Notes: generated from the sequence alone by a model not told the origin. 48,202 bases of DNA from Thermodesulfovibrionales bacterium (GCA_030019415.1 JASEEX010000011.1:1-48202); one strand, 5' to 3'. Positions 1 through 8,601 are shown, counted from the first letter of the stretch. Translations and numbers: made by a program.

Positions 1-53
1 TTTACATGAGGCAACGAATAGTCATTTCGTGTAGATTTTTACGTGAGGCAACA
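1..53. repeat. Short direct repeat at the window edge
   Basis: The 15-base unit tttacRtgaggcaac occurs at 1-15 and again at 39-53, differing at one base. The 23 bases between the copies show no clear structure. No gene reaches this stretch from the left, so it may be the end of a longer element outside the window. Two copies only; no CRISPR-like regularity can be claimed. Confidence 0.45.
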
Positions 54-106
54 GGGTAATAAAATGCAAGATTTATAAATAATGACGTCTGTGTTAGTAT
101 TTTATT

Positions 107-742
107 ATGCTTCGGATGCTAATCTCTAAAGCAAGTATGGAGCGGGTTTTAGTCCAAGCGGTTGAGATACTCAAAAAGGGCGGCATTATCGCATATCCAA
201 CGGAGACATTTTATGGCGTCGGGGTAAAATTTGATATGGAAGATTCACTAAAAAAACTTTATGATATAAAACAAAGGCCAAAAGACAAGGCGACGCCTCT
301 GATTATAGGCAACAAAGGATTGCTTCCTCTTGTTACAAAAGCTGCAGATCGTAAGGCTACTTTACTTATGGACAGGTTCTGGCCGGGCCCCCTTACCTTA
401 ATCCTTCCTGCAAAAGAAAATATATCGAGATACATCACTACTGGCGCTGGCAGGGTTGCAATCAGAATACCAGGGGAGTCTTTTGCCCTTTACCTTGCAA
501 AAACGGCCAATTTCCCTATTACTGCAACAAGTGCCAACCTATCAGGCATGCCACCCGCAAAAGATGCGGAGACTGTCATAAGTTATTTTGGAGATAAGAT
601 GGACCTCATTATTGATGGAGGCCCTACCCCTGGCGGCCTCCCCTCGACGATTGTGGATGTCACAGGAGAAGAGATTAAAATTCTGAGGGAGGGAGCAATA
701 AGCAGGGAATCGTTAGAAAAATTTTTAAAAAAGAATTCTTGA
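107..742 (+). CDS. tsaC: Threonylcarbamoyl-AMP synthase (Sua5/YrdC/TsaC family)
   Basis: This 211-residue protein matches the YrdC/TsaC family, which makes threonylcarbamoyl-AMP from threonine, bicarbonate and ATP for the t6A37 modification of ANN-decoding tRNAs in the cytoplasm. Visible family motifs are GGIIAYPTETFYGVG near residues 25-39, IKQRPKDKATPLI near 53-65, the FWPGPLT segment near 91-97 and the SANLSG segment near 142-147. The length fits the short TsaC/YrdC type without the C-terminal Sua5 domain. The start is uncertain: ATG codons at 107, 116 and 137 are all possible and none has a clear ribosome binding site; the longest is given. It stands alone, followed by the first cobalamin riboswitch, so it is probably not part of the B12 operon. 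Confidence 0.9.
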   Translation: MLRMLISKASMERVLVQAVEILKKGGIIAYPTETFYGVGVKFDMEDSLKKLYDIKQRPKDKATPLIIGNKGLLPLVTKAADRKATLLMDRFWPGPLTLILPAKENISRYITTGAGRVAIRIPGESFALYLAKTANFPITATSANLSGMPPAKDAETVISYFGDKMDLIIDGGPTPGGLPSTIVDVTGEEIKILREGAISRESLEKFLKKNS

Positions 743-841
743 CTTTCATCTATTTTTAGGTAAAAGATATATAAATTTAAATTACTAAGCTTAAAACTGA
801 AGGGGGTGATATTAACTGATTTAAGATTTAGGATTCCAGAT

Positions 842-1005
842 TGGCTGGAAGTCAGGGAAGGGGAGTGAGCCATTAAGGTGATTCTCCCGCTGCCCCGCAG
901 CCGTGATGGGAACGAAAGCCTAAAACAAGCCACTGTTATGGGTAATACCATGATGGGAAGGCGGGCAAGTAGGTTTAGCCCTGAGCCGGAAGACCTGTCC
1001 AGACC
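842..1005 (+). promoter_or_regulatory. Cobalamin riboswitch 1
   Basis: The stretch has the conserved core of the adenosylcobalamin-binding leader. There is a P1 pairing of ggctgga (843-849) with tccagacc (998-1005), the segment gctgccccgcagccgtga, then gggaacgaaagcc, gccactg, gggaaggcg, and the B12 box ending gagccggaagacctg. It lies directly upstream of a btuB-like receptor gene, the usual target. B12 binding is expected to lower expression of the downstream transport and salvage genes. The exact 5' boundary is approximate. Confidence 0.93.
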
Positions 1006-1105
1006 TTAAAAAGTTTAAAGTTCCAAGTTTAAAGTTTAAAGTTTAAAGCCGAGAACTGTAAAACTTGGACAAACACTCTAAAAAAAATTTCTCGAGGGAG
1101 GAAAA
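998..1105 (+). promoter_or_regulatory. Leader/expression platform of riboswitch 1 (copy 1 of duplicate)
   Basis: About 108 bases from the end of the riboswitch to the btuB start are nearly identical to 12191-12299 before the second receptor. The segment holds a heptad-type tract (aagttta units, 1008-1048). It can form a 9-bp helix between 1022-1030 (tccaagttt) and 1061-1069 (aaacttgga), and a 6-bp helix between 1050-1055 (cgagaa) and 1089-1094 (ttctcg) that ends next to the gggagga ribosome binding site at 1096-1102. The two helices interlock, so they may be alternatives. The switching role is inference. Confidence 0.55.
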
Positions 1106-3127
1106 ATGAAGCAGTCAAAAAAATTTCAAACATCTTTAGCTATTACATCTTTAAACCGTTTCGCTTTTTACTTCTTAATCTTAATCTTTATCTTATTCTC
1201 CTCTTCTGTTCTGGCTGAGGAGATAAAGATTGAGGAGATTGTTGTTACTGCCACAAGGATCGAAGAACCAAAAAAGGATGTCCCTGCCTCTGTGCAGATA
1301 ATTACCCACGAAGACATTAAAAATTCAACTGCAAAAAATGTCGGTGATTTAATTTCAGAGGGATCAATTGGTCATGTTCATAAATATCCTGGTGCACTCA
1401 CCAGCAGCATCGGACTGAGGGGATTCAGGACGGATCTTTTCGATGACCTTAAAAGCAGAGTTCTTGTCCTCATCAATGGCCATCGTGCAGGCACTGTCAA
1501 CCTTGCAAAGATACCTGTTGAGGATATTGAAAGGATAGAGATAGTCAAAGGTCCTGCATCAGTCCTTTATGGTTCTTCTGCCATGGGCGGTGTAATAAAC
1601 ATAATCACAAAGGAAGGTAAAGAAGAAGGTATACATGGATCCATTGGTGGTGAGATTGGCTCATGGGAATACTGGAAGACTCAAGCAGAATTGAATGGAA
1701 AAAAAGGGGCATTCGATTTTTATTTTACAGCCAGCCGTTCTGCATCAGATGATTATGATGCAAAGGACTACGGAAAGATTGAAAACACTGGATACAATGA
1801 TGAGACAGTATCAGCCCGTCTTGGCTACAGGTTTTTTGATAAACACCATATATCATTAGGATTTCAGCACTGGAAGGGATGGAAGATAGGCTCTCCTGGT
1901 CCAAGATATTCTCCAGACCCTGACGATTATACAGATAAGGGAAGGGATGGCTTTGATATTGGATATAAGACAGAAACATTCAATGCAAAATATTATCTCA
2001 CCAAGGACAGGGATGAATGGCATGAGGGTCCAACTGCAGGTCCCTGGGAGACACCATGTAGTATATATTTAAAAAAAACAGATACACAGGGAGCAAGCCT
2101 TCAAAAGACATTCTCGATAGGTGACCACAGAATCGTTATTGGTGGACAGTGGGATCGGATAGAGGTTGATAGCTCAAGCAGCACAGGCGCTCCCTATAAT
2201 CCGAATTCAAGATATGATAGTTATGGGGCATTTACTGAAGGCAGGCTGAGCCTTTTTAACAAAAGACTCCTTTTAAGTGCTGGAGTTCGTTATGACTATT
2301 TCGAAAATGAAATACTTGAAACACCAGGCATCACAAGCCTTAAACCGAGAAAGGAAGACATTGACCATGTAACTGTAAGGGGCGGATTAGTATACAAACT
2401 TACAGATAACCTAAATCTCAAAGGTAATGTGGGCACAGCCTTTAGAGCACCTGCACCTGATGAGCTTGCAACGGATTATGTCTCATGGGGAATTCACTGG
2501 ATGGGAAATCCTGATCTAAAACCCGAAAAGAGCACATCTTACGATATAGGGATTAATTACACAAAGGAGCTGTTTAAGAGTGAGCTTACATTCTTCCATA
2601 CAGAATTTAAGGACAAAATCCTGAGTTATTATGATGGAGCACTCGCTGCATGGACATTCAAGAATGTTGACGGCGCTATCCTCCAGGGCATAGATGCAAG
2701 CCTCTCATATGATGCTGGACCGGCTTCGGGTCTTAAATTCTCCATAGAGCCATTTGCAAACATCACCTATCACACAAGGTATTCAAGCAAGGACGACCTT
2801 GAGATAAAGGAATACGGAAAGACCCTTCTTTATACACCCAAGTGGACAGGTGCTTTTGGATTAAGGGCGGGGAAGGATAAATGGGATGTCAGGCTAATTG
2901 CCAATTACACAGGAGATGAAAAGGTTCAGGATTTGTCAACTTATCCATCTCCAGTTGTAGAAAAGAAGGATTTTACAGTTCTAAATCTTAAAGGCTCATA
3001 CAGACCTATTAAGAACCTTGAGATTACGGCATCCATAGAGAACCTTTTTGACAGGGCATACGAGTATGCTCAGTATTACCCGATGCCCAGAAGGACGGCT
3101 GTGGCAGGAATAAAATGGGTGTTTTAG
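1106..3127 (+). CDS. btuB: TonB-dependent outer-membrane cobalamin/corrinoid receptor (BtuB-like), copy 1
   Basis: The 673-residue protein has a signal peptide (hydrophobic run near residues 19-36, cleavage after SSSVLA), then a TonB-box-like IEEIVVTATRIEEP, a plug domain (PASVQIITHEDIKN, GLRGFRT, RVLVLINGHR, VEDIERIEIVKGPASVLYGSSAMGGVINIITK) and a long beta-barrel ending in a C-terminal aromatic (GIKWVF), as expected for barrel insertion. Ligand is inferred from the cobalamin riboswitch upstream and the cbiB-cobD-btuFCD-cobUTS genes downstream. ATG 1106 follows the strong ribosome binding site gggagg. cbiB starts inside its last codons. Unlike copy 2 at 12300, with which it shares the leader and the first mature residues, the barrel is otherwise quite different, so the two may prefer different corrinoids. 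Confidence 0.92.
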   Translation: MKQSKKFQTSLAITSLNRFAFYFLILIFILFSSSVLAEEIKIEEIVVTATRIEEPKKDVPASVQIITHEDIKNSTAKNVGDLISEGSIGHVHKYPGALTSSIGLRGFRTDLFDDLKSRVLVLINGHRAGTVNLAKIPVEDIERIEIVKGPASVLYGSSAMGGVINIITKEGKEEGIHGSIGGEIGSWEYWKTQAELNGKKGAFDFYFTASRSASDDYDAKDYGKIENTGYNDETVSARLGYRFFDKHHISLGFQHWKGWKIGSPGPRYSPDPDDYTDKGRDGFDIGYKTETFNAKYYLTKDRDEWHEGPTAGPWETPCSIYLKKTDTQGASLQKTFSIGDHRIVIGGQWDRIEVDSSSSTGAPYNPNSRYDSYGAFTEGRLSLFNKRLLLSAGVRYDYFENEILETPGITSLKPRKEDIDHVTVRGGLVYKLTDNLNLKGNVGTAFRAPAPDELATDYVSWGIHWMGNPDLKPEKSTSYDIGINYTKELFKSELTFFHTEFKDKILSYYDGALAAWTFKNVDGAILQGIDASLSYDAGPASGLKFSIEPFANITYHTRYSSKDDLEIKEYGKTLLYTPKWTGAFGLRAGKDKWDVRLIANYTGDEKVQDLSTYPSPVVEKKDFTVLNLKGSYRPIKNLEITASIENLFDRAYEYAQYYPMPRRTAVAGIKWVF

Positions 3128-4071
3128 CTATGCCTCTATTAATCTCTGCATATCTTGCCGACATTATCTTTGGCGACCCTGAGTGGCTTCCCCATCCAGT
3201 AAGAGGAATGGGGAAATTGATAAATTTACTGGGTAAAGGTTTGAACAAAAAAGGTGAATTCTGGATAAAAAAGCGAATAAAAGGGGTTTTATTAGCTTTT
3301 GTGATAACAGGGATAAGTGCCTGCTCTGTATATCTTCTTTTAGAGCTATCAAGGAGATTGAATCTCTTCTTATACTATTTGGCCTGGGTATGTATGGGTT
3401 ACACCACTATTTCTATCAGAGATTTAGAGATTAAGGCGAGGGCGATATATAAAGAACTTGAAAGGGGTGAAATCTTTAAGGCACGAAAGGAACTATCCAG
3501 AATTGTGGGGAGGGATACCCAGGATTTGAGTGGGGATGAGATAAAAAGGGCAACAATCGAAAGTATTGCAGAAAGCACCAATGATGGCATTGTTGCACCT
3601 TTGTTCTACCTGATTTTAGGGGGTCCGGTTCTGGCAGTAGCTTATAAAGCAATAAATACCCTTGATTCAATGGTAGGGTATAAAAACGATGAGTATTTAG
3701 ATTTTGGCTGGTTTTCTGCAAGACTGGATGATGTGGCTAACTACATTCCTGCACGTATCTCAGGATTTTTGATCTCGATATCTTCTTTTATTCTGGGTAA
3801 AGGTTTTAAGGATTCTTTTAAAACAATGTTTATCGATGGTAAAAAACATCCATCTCCAAATAGCGGTATATCAGAGGCAGCAATGGCTGGTGCCTTAGGG
3901 ATAAGACTTGGTGGAGGGGCCTTTTATCAAGGCAAATTCGTAGAGAAACGATATATTGGTGAGGATAGAAGAAAAGTTGATGCCTTTCTCATAAATGAGA
4001 CACTTAAGATCAGTTTTGTAACTTCGGTTTTAATGCTCATTATCGGGGTGTTATTTAAATGGTTGATATAG
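3115..4071 (+). CDS. cbiB: Adenosylcobinamide-phosphate synthase CbiB
   Basis: CbiB (called CobD in Pseudomonas nomenclature) joins adenosylcobyric acid to (R)-1-amino-2-propanol or its O-phosphate to make adenosylcobinamide (phosphate) at the membrane. The 318-residue length is typical. The N-terminal AYLADIIFGDPEWLPHPVRGMG motif region, the ESTNDGIVAPLFYL segment, the NTLDSMVGYKN motif and HPSPNSGISEAAMAGALG are family hallmarks, with several hydrophobic membrane spans. ATG 3115 overlaps the receptor stop by 13 bases and has an aggaa site; ATG 3130, just after the receptor stop, is an alternative. From here to btuD the bases become markedly more AT-rich than the flanking genes. Confidence 0.93.
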   Translation: MGVLAMPLLISAYLADIIFGDPEWLPHPVRGMGKLINLLGKGLNKKGEFWIKKRIKGVLLAFVITGISACSVYLLLELSRRLNLFLYYLAWVCMGYTTISIRDLEIKARAIYKELERGEIFKARKELSRIVGRDTQDLSGDEIKRATIESIAESTNDGIVAPLFYLILGGPVLAVAYKAINTLDSMVGYKNDEYLDFGWFSARLDDVANYIPARISGFLISISSFILGKGFKDSFKTMFIDGKKHPSPNSGISEAAMAGALGIRLGGGAFYQGKFVEKRYIGEDRRKVDAFLINETLKISFVTSVLMLIIGVLFKWLI

Positions 4072-5114
4072 ATTTTCTTCATGGTGGAAATATATACGAG
4101 ATCAAAAGGAGATACAAAAAAGAAGTAATTGATTTTAGTGCAAACGTCAATCCTTTAGGCTTAACAAAAGCGGTTAAAAGAGAGCTTTCTAAATGTTATA
4201 GATTGATTCCTCATTATCCTGATCCCGAAGCAAAAGATCTGATCGGGCAGATTGCCGAATACTGGGCAATAGAGGAGCAAAATATACTTATTGGAAATGG
4301 CTCAATAGAGATCATCTATTTAATAGCCCATGCCTTTAAGCCAGAAAAGACACTCATTCCTGCACCGACCTTTTCAGAGTATGAAAGGGCAGTTAAGTCA
4401 GTTGGAAGTAAGATAGAATTTTTAAAACTCAGAGAAATGGATTCTTTTACATTAAACATAACTAATTCAGATAAGGCTGATATATCTTTTATCTCTAATC
4501 CCAATAACCCTACGGGAAATTTACTCGTAGAAAATAAAAAATTAGTTCTAAACAGTAAATTAAATGTTATTGATGAGGCATTTATGGATTTCTTACCTGA
4601 TGAGAGAAAGCGCACCTTTATCTGGGAGGCAGTAAAGGATAAAAGATTCATAGTGCTGAGGAGCTTTACCAAATTCTTCGCCTTACCCGGCTTGAGGATT
4701 GGATATCTGGTTGCCCATAAGGACTTAATTAAAAGGTTAAAGCAAATCCAACCTCCCTGGAGTGTAAATAGCATTGCTCAACATTTAGCACGGATTCTCT
4801 TAAATGACAGAGATCACATAGAAAAGACACGCAGGTTAATTAATGAGGAGAGAGAATTTCTTTTTAATAAATTGGCCGCCCTCAAGAGACTGAAACCGTA
4901 TCCCTCTGTGGCAAATTTCTTTCTTGTAAATATTATTGATAGTCGGCTTGACTCTTCAATTTTAACCGGCAGGCTTATTCAGGAAGGAATCCTCATAAGG
5001 GATTGCAGCAATTTCAGAGGCTTAGATGGCAAGCATTTCCGGGTAGCAGTTCGTTCACACAGGGAAAACATAAAACTTATCAATGCATTAAGAGAAATTT
5101 TATGCAGAAGTTAA
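4059..5114 (+). CDS. cobD: L-threonine-O-3-phosphate decarboxylase (CobD-type PLP aminotransferase fold)
   Basis: This PLP-dependent fold-type I protein (351 residues) resembles histidinol-phosphate aminotransferase but in B12 context is CobD, which decarboxylates threonine phosphate to (R)-1-amino-2-propanol phosphate, the CbiB substrate. Visible motifs are HGGNIYEI at residues 7-14, IDFSANVNPLGL near 24-35, ISNPNNPTG, the IDEAFMDF aspartate-containing stretch, SFTKFFALPGLRIGY with the Schiff-base lysine, and the C-terminal FRVAVR motif. It overlaps cbiB by 13 bases and the next gene by 13 bases, indicating translational coupling. A histidinol-phosphate aminotransferase activity cannot be fully excluded, but the HGGN start and cbiB neighbour favour CobD. 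Confidence 0.9.
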   Translation: MVDIDFLHGGNIYEIKRRYKKEVIDFSANVNPLGLTKAVKRELSKCYRLIPHYPDPEAKDLIGQIAEYWAIEEQNILIGNGSIEIIYLIAHAFKPEKTLIPAPTFSEYERAVKSVGSKIEFLKLREMDSFTLNITNSDKADISFISNPNNPTGNLLVENKKLVLNSKLNVIDEAFMDFLPDERKRTFIWEAVKDKRFIVLRSFTKFFALPGLRIGYLVAHKDLIKRLKQIQPPWSVNSIAQHLARILLNDRDHIEKTRRLINEEREFLFNKLAALKRLKPYPSVANFFLVNIIDSRLDSSILTGRLIQEGILIRDCSNFRGLDGKHFRVAVRSHRENIKLINALREILCRS

Positions 5115-6025
5115 TACTTGCTTTAAGAGAGAAGCTCGAGGTAGCAGTTAAGAGAAATATTGCAACTTGTTTGCTTTTCTCCGGAGGGCTGGATACAAGC
5201 ATTCTGGCTTTCTTAAATCCGGATGCTCTGGCAATAACTATCAGTTTAGAGTCTTCAGGTGAGGATATTAAATATGCTGAATCTCTGGCAAAGAGGTTAA
5301 ATTTGAGACATTATCACAAAAATATAGGCATTGATGAGGCCATAGATTCTATACCAACAGTAATAAAGATCCTTAAGAGTTTTGACCCTGCTATCCCAAA
5401 TGACTTGGTGGTCTATTTTGGCTTAAAGACTGCTAAAGAGTTGGGGGTAAGGGAGATAATGACAGGAGATGGTGCCGATGAACTTTTCGCAGGATATAGT
5501 TATATGAAGTATATAAAAGACCTGGAGGGATACATAAAGAGGATTGCTTCATCCCTGTCTTTCAGTTCTAATGAATTGGGTGATTTCTTTGAAATTAAAA
5601 TAATTCAGCCATATCTTGATAGAGATTTTCTAAATTTCGCCTTACAGATACCCGCTGATTTAAAAATAAAAAAGGAAAATGACAAAATCTGGGGGAAATG
5701 GATTTTGCGCAAAGCCTATGAGGATGTGTTGCCACCCAAAATTATCTGGCAGAGTAAGAGGCCTTTAGAATATGGCTCGGGCATGACGGGGCTACGGCAG
5801 ATTGTATCTTGTAAGGTATCCGATGAGGAGTTAAAAGGTAATACATACCCTGTAAGATTTATGAGTAAAGAACATTTCTATTACTACAAAATCTACAAAA
5901 AGGTTGTGGGGGAAATTCCGGAGCCTAAGGGCAACGAAAAAGTTTGTCCTGGTTGCAGTGCAGGAATAGATAAAAGCAGCTTTCACTGTAAAATTTGTGG
6001 ATATGTCTTAGACTGGAGAAGATAA
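5102..6025 (+). CDS. Asparagine-synthase-like PP-loop ATPase with C-terminal zinc ribbon, unknown substrate
   Basis: The 307-residue protein corresponds to the AsnB C-terminal synthetase domain alone. It has the PP-loop SGGLDT at residues 27-32 and the second signature TGDGADELFAGY at 121-132, but no N-terminal glutaminase domain. The C-terminus ends in a four-cysteine zinc-ribbon motif (Cys282, 285, 296, 299). An upstream in-frame ATG at 5003 lies inside cobD; ATG 5102, overlapping the cobD stop by 13 bases, is more likely. It is tightly packed between cobD and a Dph6-like PP-loop gene in the cobamide salvage operon. The family adenylates a carboxylate and transfers an amine; acting on a corrinoid side chain or linker is a guess. 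Free asparagine synthesis is unlikely from context but not ruled out. Confidence 0.82.
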   Translation: MQKLILALREKLEVAVKRNIATCLLFSGGLDTSILAFLNPDALAITISLESSGEDIKYAESLAKRLNLRHYHKNIGIDEAIDSIPTVIKILKSFDPAIPNDLVVYFGLKTAKELGVREIMTGDGADELFAGYSYMKYIKDLEGYIKRIASSLSFSSNELGDFFEIKIIQPYLDRDFLNFALQIPADLKIKKENDKIWGKWILRKAYEDVLPPKIIWQSKRPLEYGSGMTGLRQIVSCKVSDEELKGNTYPVRFMSKEHFYYYKIYKKVVGEIPEPKGNEKVCPGCSAGIDKSSFHCKICGYVLDWRR

Positions 6026-6688
6026 ATGAGGGTATTTATTTCCTGGAGTGGTGGTAAAGAAACATCTTTAGCCTGCTATAGGGCAATAAAGATATGGAAT
6101 CTTGAGATTAAATATCTTTTGAATATGGTATCAGAAGATGGCATGCATTCTCGTTCTCATGGAATTAGCTCTGATTTACTGATAGCACAAGCAGAAGCGA
6201 TAGGGATTCCTATTGTTCAAAGAAAGACAGCCTGGCAGAACTACGAAGAAGAATTTAAAAGAGCAGCCTCTGATTTTAAAAATGAAGGTGTTCAGGCAGG
6301 TGTTTTTGGCGATATAGACCTTCAAGAACACAGAGATTGGGTAGAAAAAGTTTGTAAGGAGATAGACATAAAGCCAATTCTGCCTCTATGGGAAGAAGAA
6401 AGAGAGAGACTCCTTGAAGAATTTATCCGGGTAGGTTTTAAGGCCGTAGTTGTAGCTACTAACAGTGACTTTTTAGGTGAAGAATGGCTGGGCCGAGAGA
6501 TAGATAAGAAGTTTGTAGAAGATTTAAAAGCCCTTAGCAATATTGACCTCTGCGGTGAAAGAGGCGAATACCATACCTTTGTCTACGATGGCCCTATTTT
6601 TAAGAGACCTGTTGAGTTTACTGTTGGGAAAAGTGTTTTAAAAGATAAACAGTGGTTTTTGGAACTTAAAGAAAAAGGAGAAGACTGA
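6026..6688 (+). CDS. Dph6-like PP-loop ATPase (diphthine-ammonia ligase family), unknown substrate
   Basis: The 220-residue protein belongs to the MJ0570/Dph6 family of ATP pyrophosphatases. It shows the PP-loop SGGKET at residues 8-13, the GDIDLQEHRDWVE segment at 95-107, ATNSDFLGEEWLGREID near 144-160 and the family signature GERGEYHTFVYDGP at 177-190. The eukaryotic member amidates diphthine on EF2, but bacteria lack diphthamide, so the bacterial substrate must differ. The gene starts right after the stop of the AsnB-like gene. Two consecutive ATP-dependent amide-forming folds among cobamide genes suggest a shared role in corrinoid modification, which is inference. Bases are AT-rich like its neighbours. 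Confidence 0.85.
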   Translation: MRVFISWSGGKETSLACYRAIKIWNLEIKYLLNMVSEDGMHSRSHGISSDLLIAQAEAIGIPIVQRKTAWQNYEEEFKRAASDFKNEGVQAGVFGDIDLQEHRDWVEKVCKEIDIKPILPLWEEERERLLEEFIRVGFKAVVVATNSDFLGEEWLGREIDKKFVEDLKALSNIDLCGERGEYHTFVYDGPIFKRPVEFTVGKSVLKDKQWFLELKEKGED

Positions 6689-6733
6689 AAAGCAGGGAAT
6701 GAAAGTAAAGTATAAGGTGGAAAGGATATATTG

Positions 6734-7588
6734 ATGAAGAAGTTAGAAGTAAGAACTAAGATTATTATTTGTGTTTGGGTGTTTTTGTTCCTTAGTGGTT
6801 TTATTGGATATACACAAGAAGATTATCCCCAGAGAATAATTTCCTTAGGCCCTTCTATAACTAAGGCACTATATCTATTAGGTGTAGGAGACAAACTGAT
6901 TGCTAATACTGTATATTGCGATAGTCCACCTGAAGCGAAGACTAAAGAAAAGATTGGTACAGTAGTAGAGATAAACATAGAGGAGGTGTTTAATCTCAAG
7001 CCCGATTTAGTCCTGGCAACATCATTAACCGACCCTAAGACAAAAGAGAAATTAAAAAATTTAGGGATAAAGGTGATCACTTTTTCTACACCAAAAGATT
7101 TTTCTGATTTATGTAGGCAGTTTTTAGAACTGGGCAGGGTCGTCGGTAAAGAGAAGGATGCAGAAAAGATTGTAAAGACTGCTAAATATGAAATAAATCT
7201 TATTAAGAAAAAGGTTAAAGACTTGCCAAGGCCTAAAGTCCTTATCCAGGTAGGAGCAATGCCTTTGTTTGTAGCCACAGATCGTTATTTTGTTAATGAC
7301 TATATTGAGTTTGCCGGTGGAGTAAATATTGCTAAAGATGCAAAGGAAGGTATTTACTCAAGAGAAAAGGTCTTAGAGGCAAATCCTGATGTAATAATTA
7401 TTCCTGAAATGGGCATTACAGGAGGGGAAGAGAAAAAGGTCTGGAAAAAATATAAGACCTTGAGCGCGGTAAAGGATGACCGAATTTATATTATAGATGC
7501 TGATAAGCTCACCAGCCCTACACCAATGAGCTTTATAAAGACCCTGAAGGAAATTGTTCATATTTTACATCCAGGAAAAATAAAATGA
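6734..7588 (+). CDS. btuF: Periplasmic corrinoid-binding protein of ABC importer (BtuF)
   Basis: The protein (284 residues) has an N-terminal hydrophobic signal peptide (IIICVWVFLFLSGFIGY, roughly residues 10-26) without a lipobox cysteine, so it should be soluble in the periplasm. The mature part begins PQRIISLGPSITKALYLLG, typical of the BtuF/FepB class III binding fold, and continues with FNLKPDLVLATS, the FAGGVNIAKDA segment and NPDVIIIPEMG. It delivers corrinoid from the outer-membrane receptor to BtuCD. A TTG at 6731 sits just before ATG 6734; the ATG is chosen, with aagg at 6723-6726 as ribosome binding site. The stop overlaps the btuC start by 4 bases. Confidence 0.92.
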   Translation: MKKLEVRTKIIICVWVFLFLSGFIGYTQEDYPQRIISLGPSITKALYLLGVGDKLIANTVYCDSPPEAKTKEKIGTVVEINIEEVFNLKPDLVLATSLTDPKTKEKLKNLGIKVITFSTPKDFSDLCRQFLELGRVVGKEKDAEKIVKTAKYEINLIKKKVKDLPRPKVLIQVGAMPLFVATDRYFVNDYIEFAGGVNIAKDAKEGIYSREKVLEANPDVIIIPEMGITGGEEKKVWKKYKTLSAVKDDRIYIIDADKLTSPTPMSFIKTLKEIVHILHPGKIK

Positions 7589-8601
7589 GAAAGAAAACTA
7601 TTCGTTGGGCTTTCTGGATATTGGGTTTATGCAGTTTGCTTTTGGTAACAACACTTTTTGCCTTATGTACAGGTTCAGTGGGTATGTCTTTAAAGAAAAT
7701 TCTAAGAGTGATTTTTGAAGGCAAAGGCAGCATCGAATATAGCATCCTTTTTGATATTCGCCTGCCTCGCATTGTCTTGGGTTTTACTATTGGTGGGGCA
7801 TTGAGCCTGGCCGGTGTAATCCTTCAGGGAATGTTTCGTAATCCTTTAGTTGAACCATATACACTTGGTATTTCAGGTGGAGCTGCTTTGGGTGTGTCTC
7901 TGAATATTGTCCTTGGATTAAATTCTACATTGGGGATTTTATCCTTGCCAATCTCTGGGTTTTTAGGAGCAGTCCTGGTAATTCTTTTAGTTTATTCCTT
8001 AAGTTTAAGAAAAGGGATATTGAAAATCCAGGGACTCTTGCTTACAGGTGTAATGATAAGTTTTATCTCTTCATCTTTAATCATGCTCATTATGGCTATA
8101 TCTCGAACGGAGGACCTCCATGGCATCGTCTTCTGGATAATGGGTTCTTTGGAGGAACCAAATTGGTTACTTATAAAAGTAGCAGTCCTGGTATCTATCT
8201 CTATCCTGATTATCTCTTATCTTTTTAGCCTTGACCTTAATGCCCTTTCCCTGGGAGAGGAAGAGGCACAACACTTAGGTATAAATATAGAAAAGACCAA
8301 GCGACTACTTTTTGTCCTTGCATCAGCACTCACAGGTTTGAGCGTGTCTGTTTGTGGCATAATTGGGTTCGTTGGACTGGTTGTTCCGCATTTTGTACGG
8401 ATGTTTGTGGGGACAGATCACAGGATTCTTCTGATAGGGTCTTATTTATTAGGTGCGGCATTTTTAATCTTTTGTGATACCTTAGCCAGAACGATTATTT
8501 CTCCCTTAGAGTTACCAGTGGGTGTAATCACAGGCATTTTAGGAGGAAGCCTTTTTGTCTACGCCATGACAAAAAGGCAGGTCCTTTTGGGAGGAAGATA
8601 G
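7585..8601 (+). CDS. btuC: Corrinoid ABC transporter permease (BtuC, FecCD family)
   Basis: The 338-residue, very hydrophobic protein shows the FecCD pattern of about ten membrane spans. Recognisable pieces are the DIRLPRIVLGFTIGGALSLA region near residues 57-76, GVILQGMFRNPLVEPYTLGIS, the cytoplasmic loop LSLGEEEAQHLGINIEKTKR that contacts the ATPase, and GFVGLVVPHFVRMFVGTDHR followed by LELPVGVITGILGGSLFVY. It forms the inner-membrane channel with BtuD. The start overlaps btuF by 4 bases and the stop meets the btuD start at a single base, so btuFCD is one translationally coupled unit. Confidence 0.95.
   Translation: MRKKTIRWAFWILGLCSLLLVTTLFALCTGSVGMSLKKILRVIFEGKGSIEYSILFDIRLPRIVLGFTIGGALSLAGVILQGMFRNPLVEPYTLGISGGAALGVSLNIVLGLNSTLGILSLPISGFLGAVLVILLVYSLSLRKGILKIQGLLLTGVMISFISSSLIMLIMAISRTEDLHGIVFWIMGSLEEPNWLLIKVAVLVSISILIISYLFSLDLNALSLGEEEAQHLGINIEKTKRLLFVLASALTGLSVSVCGIIGFVGLVVPHFVRMFVGTDHRILLIGSYLLGAAFLIFCDTLARTIISPLELPVGVITGILGGSLFVYAMTKRQVLLGGR

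Noticed and set aside
740-800. Promoter for riboswitch 1 (ttgact with tatata)
   Set aside because: The spacing between the boxes is about 22-23 bases, too long for a standard promoter, so it is not listed.
583-951. Minus-strand open frame of 122 codons across the tsaC end and riboswitch
   Set aside because: It covers the antisense of a well-supported gene and of riboswitch structure; the predicted protein has no recognisable motif.
5003-5101. Upstream start for the AsnB-like gene, as a possible N-terminal extension
   Set aside because: The extra 33 residues overlap the end of cobD, have no family similarity and no ribosome binding site; ATG 5102 fits the PP-loop position.
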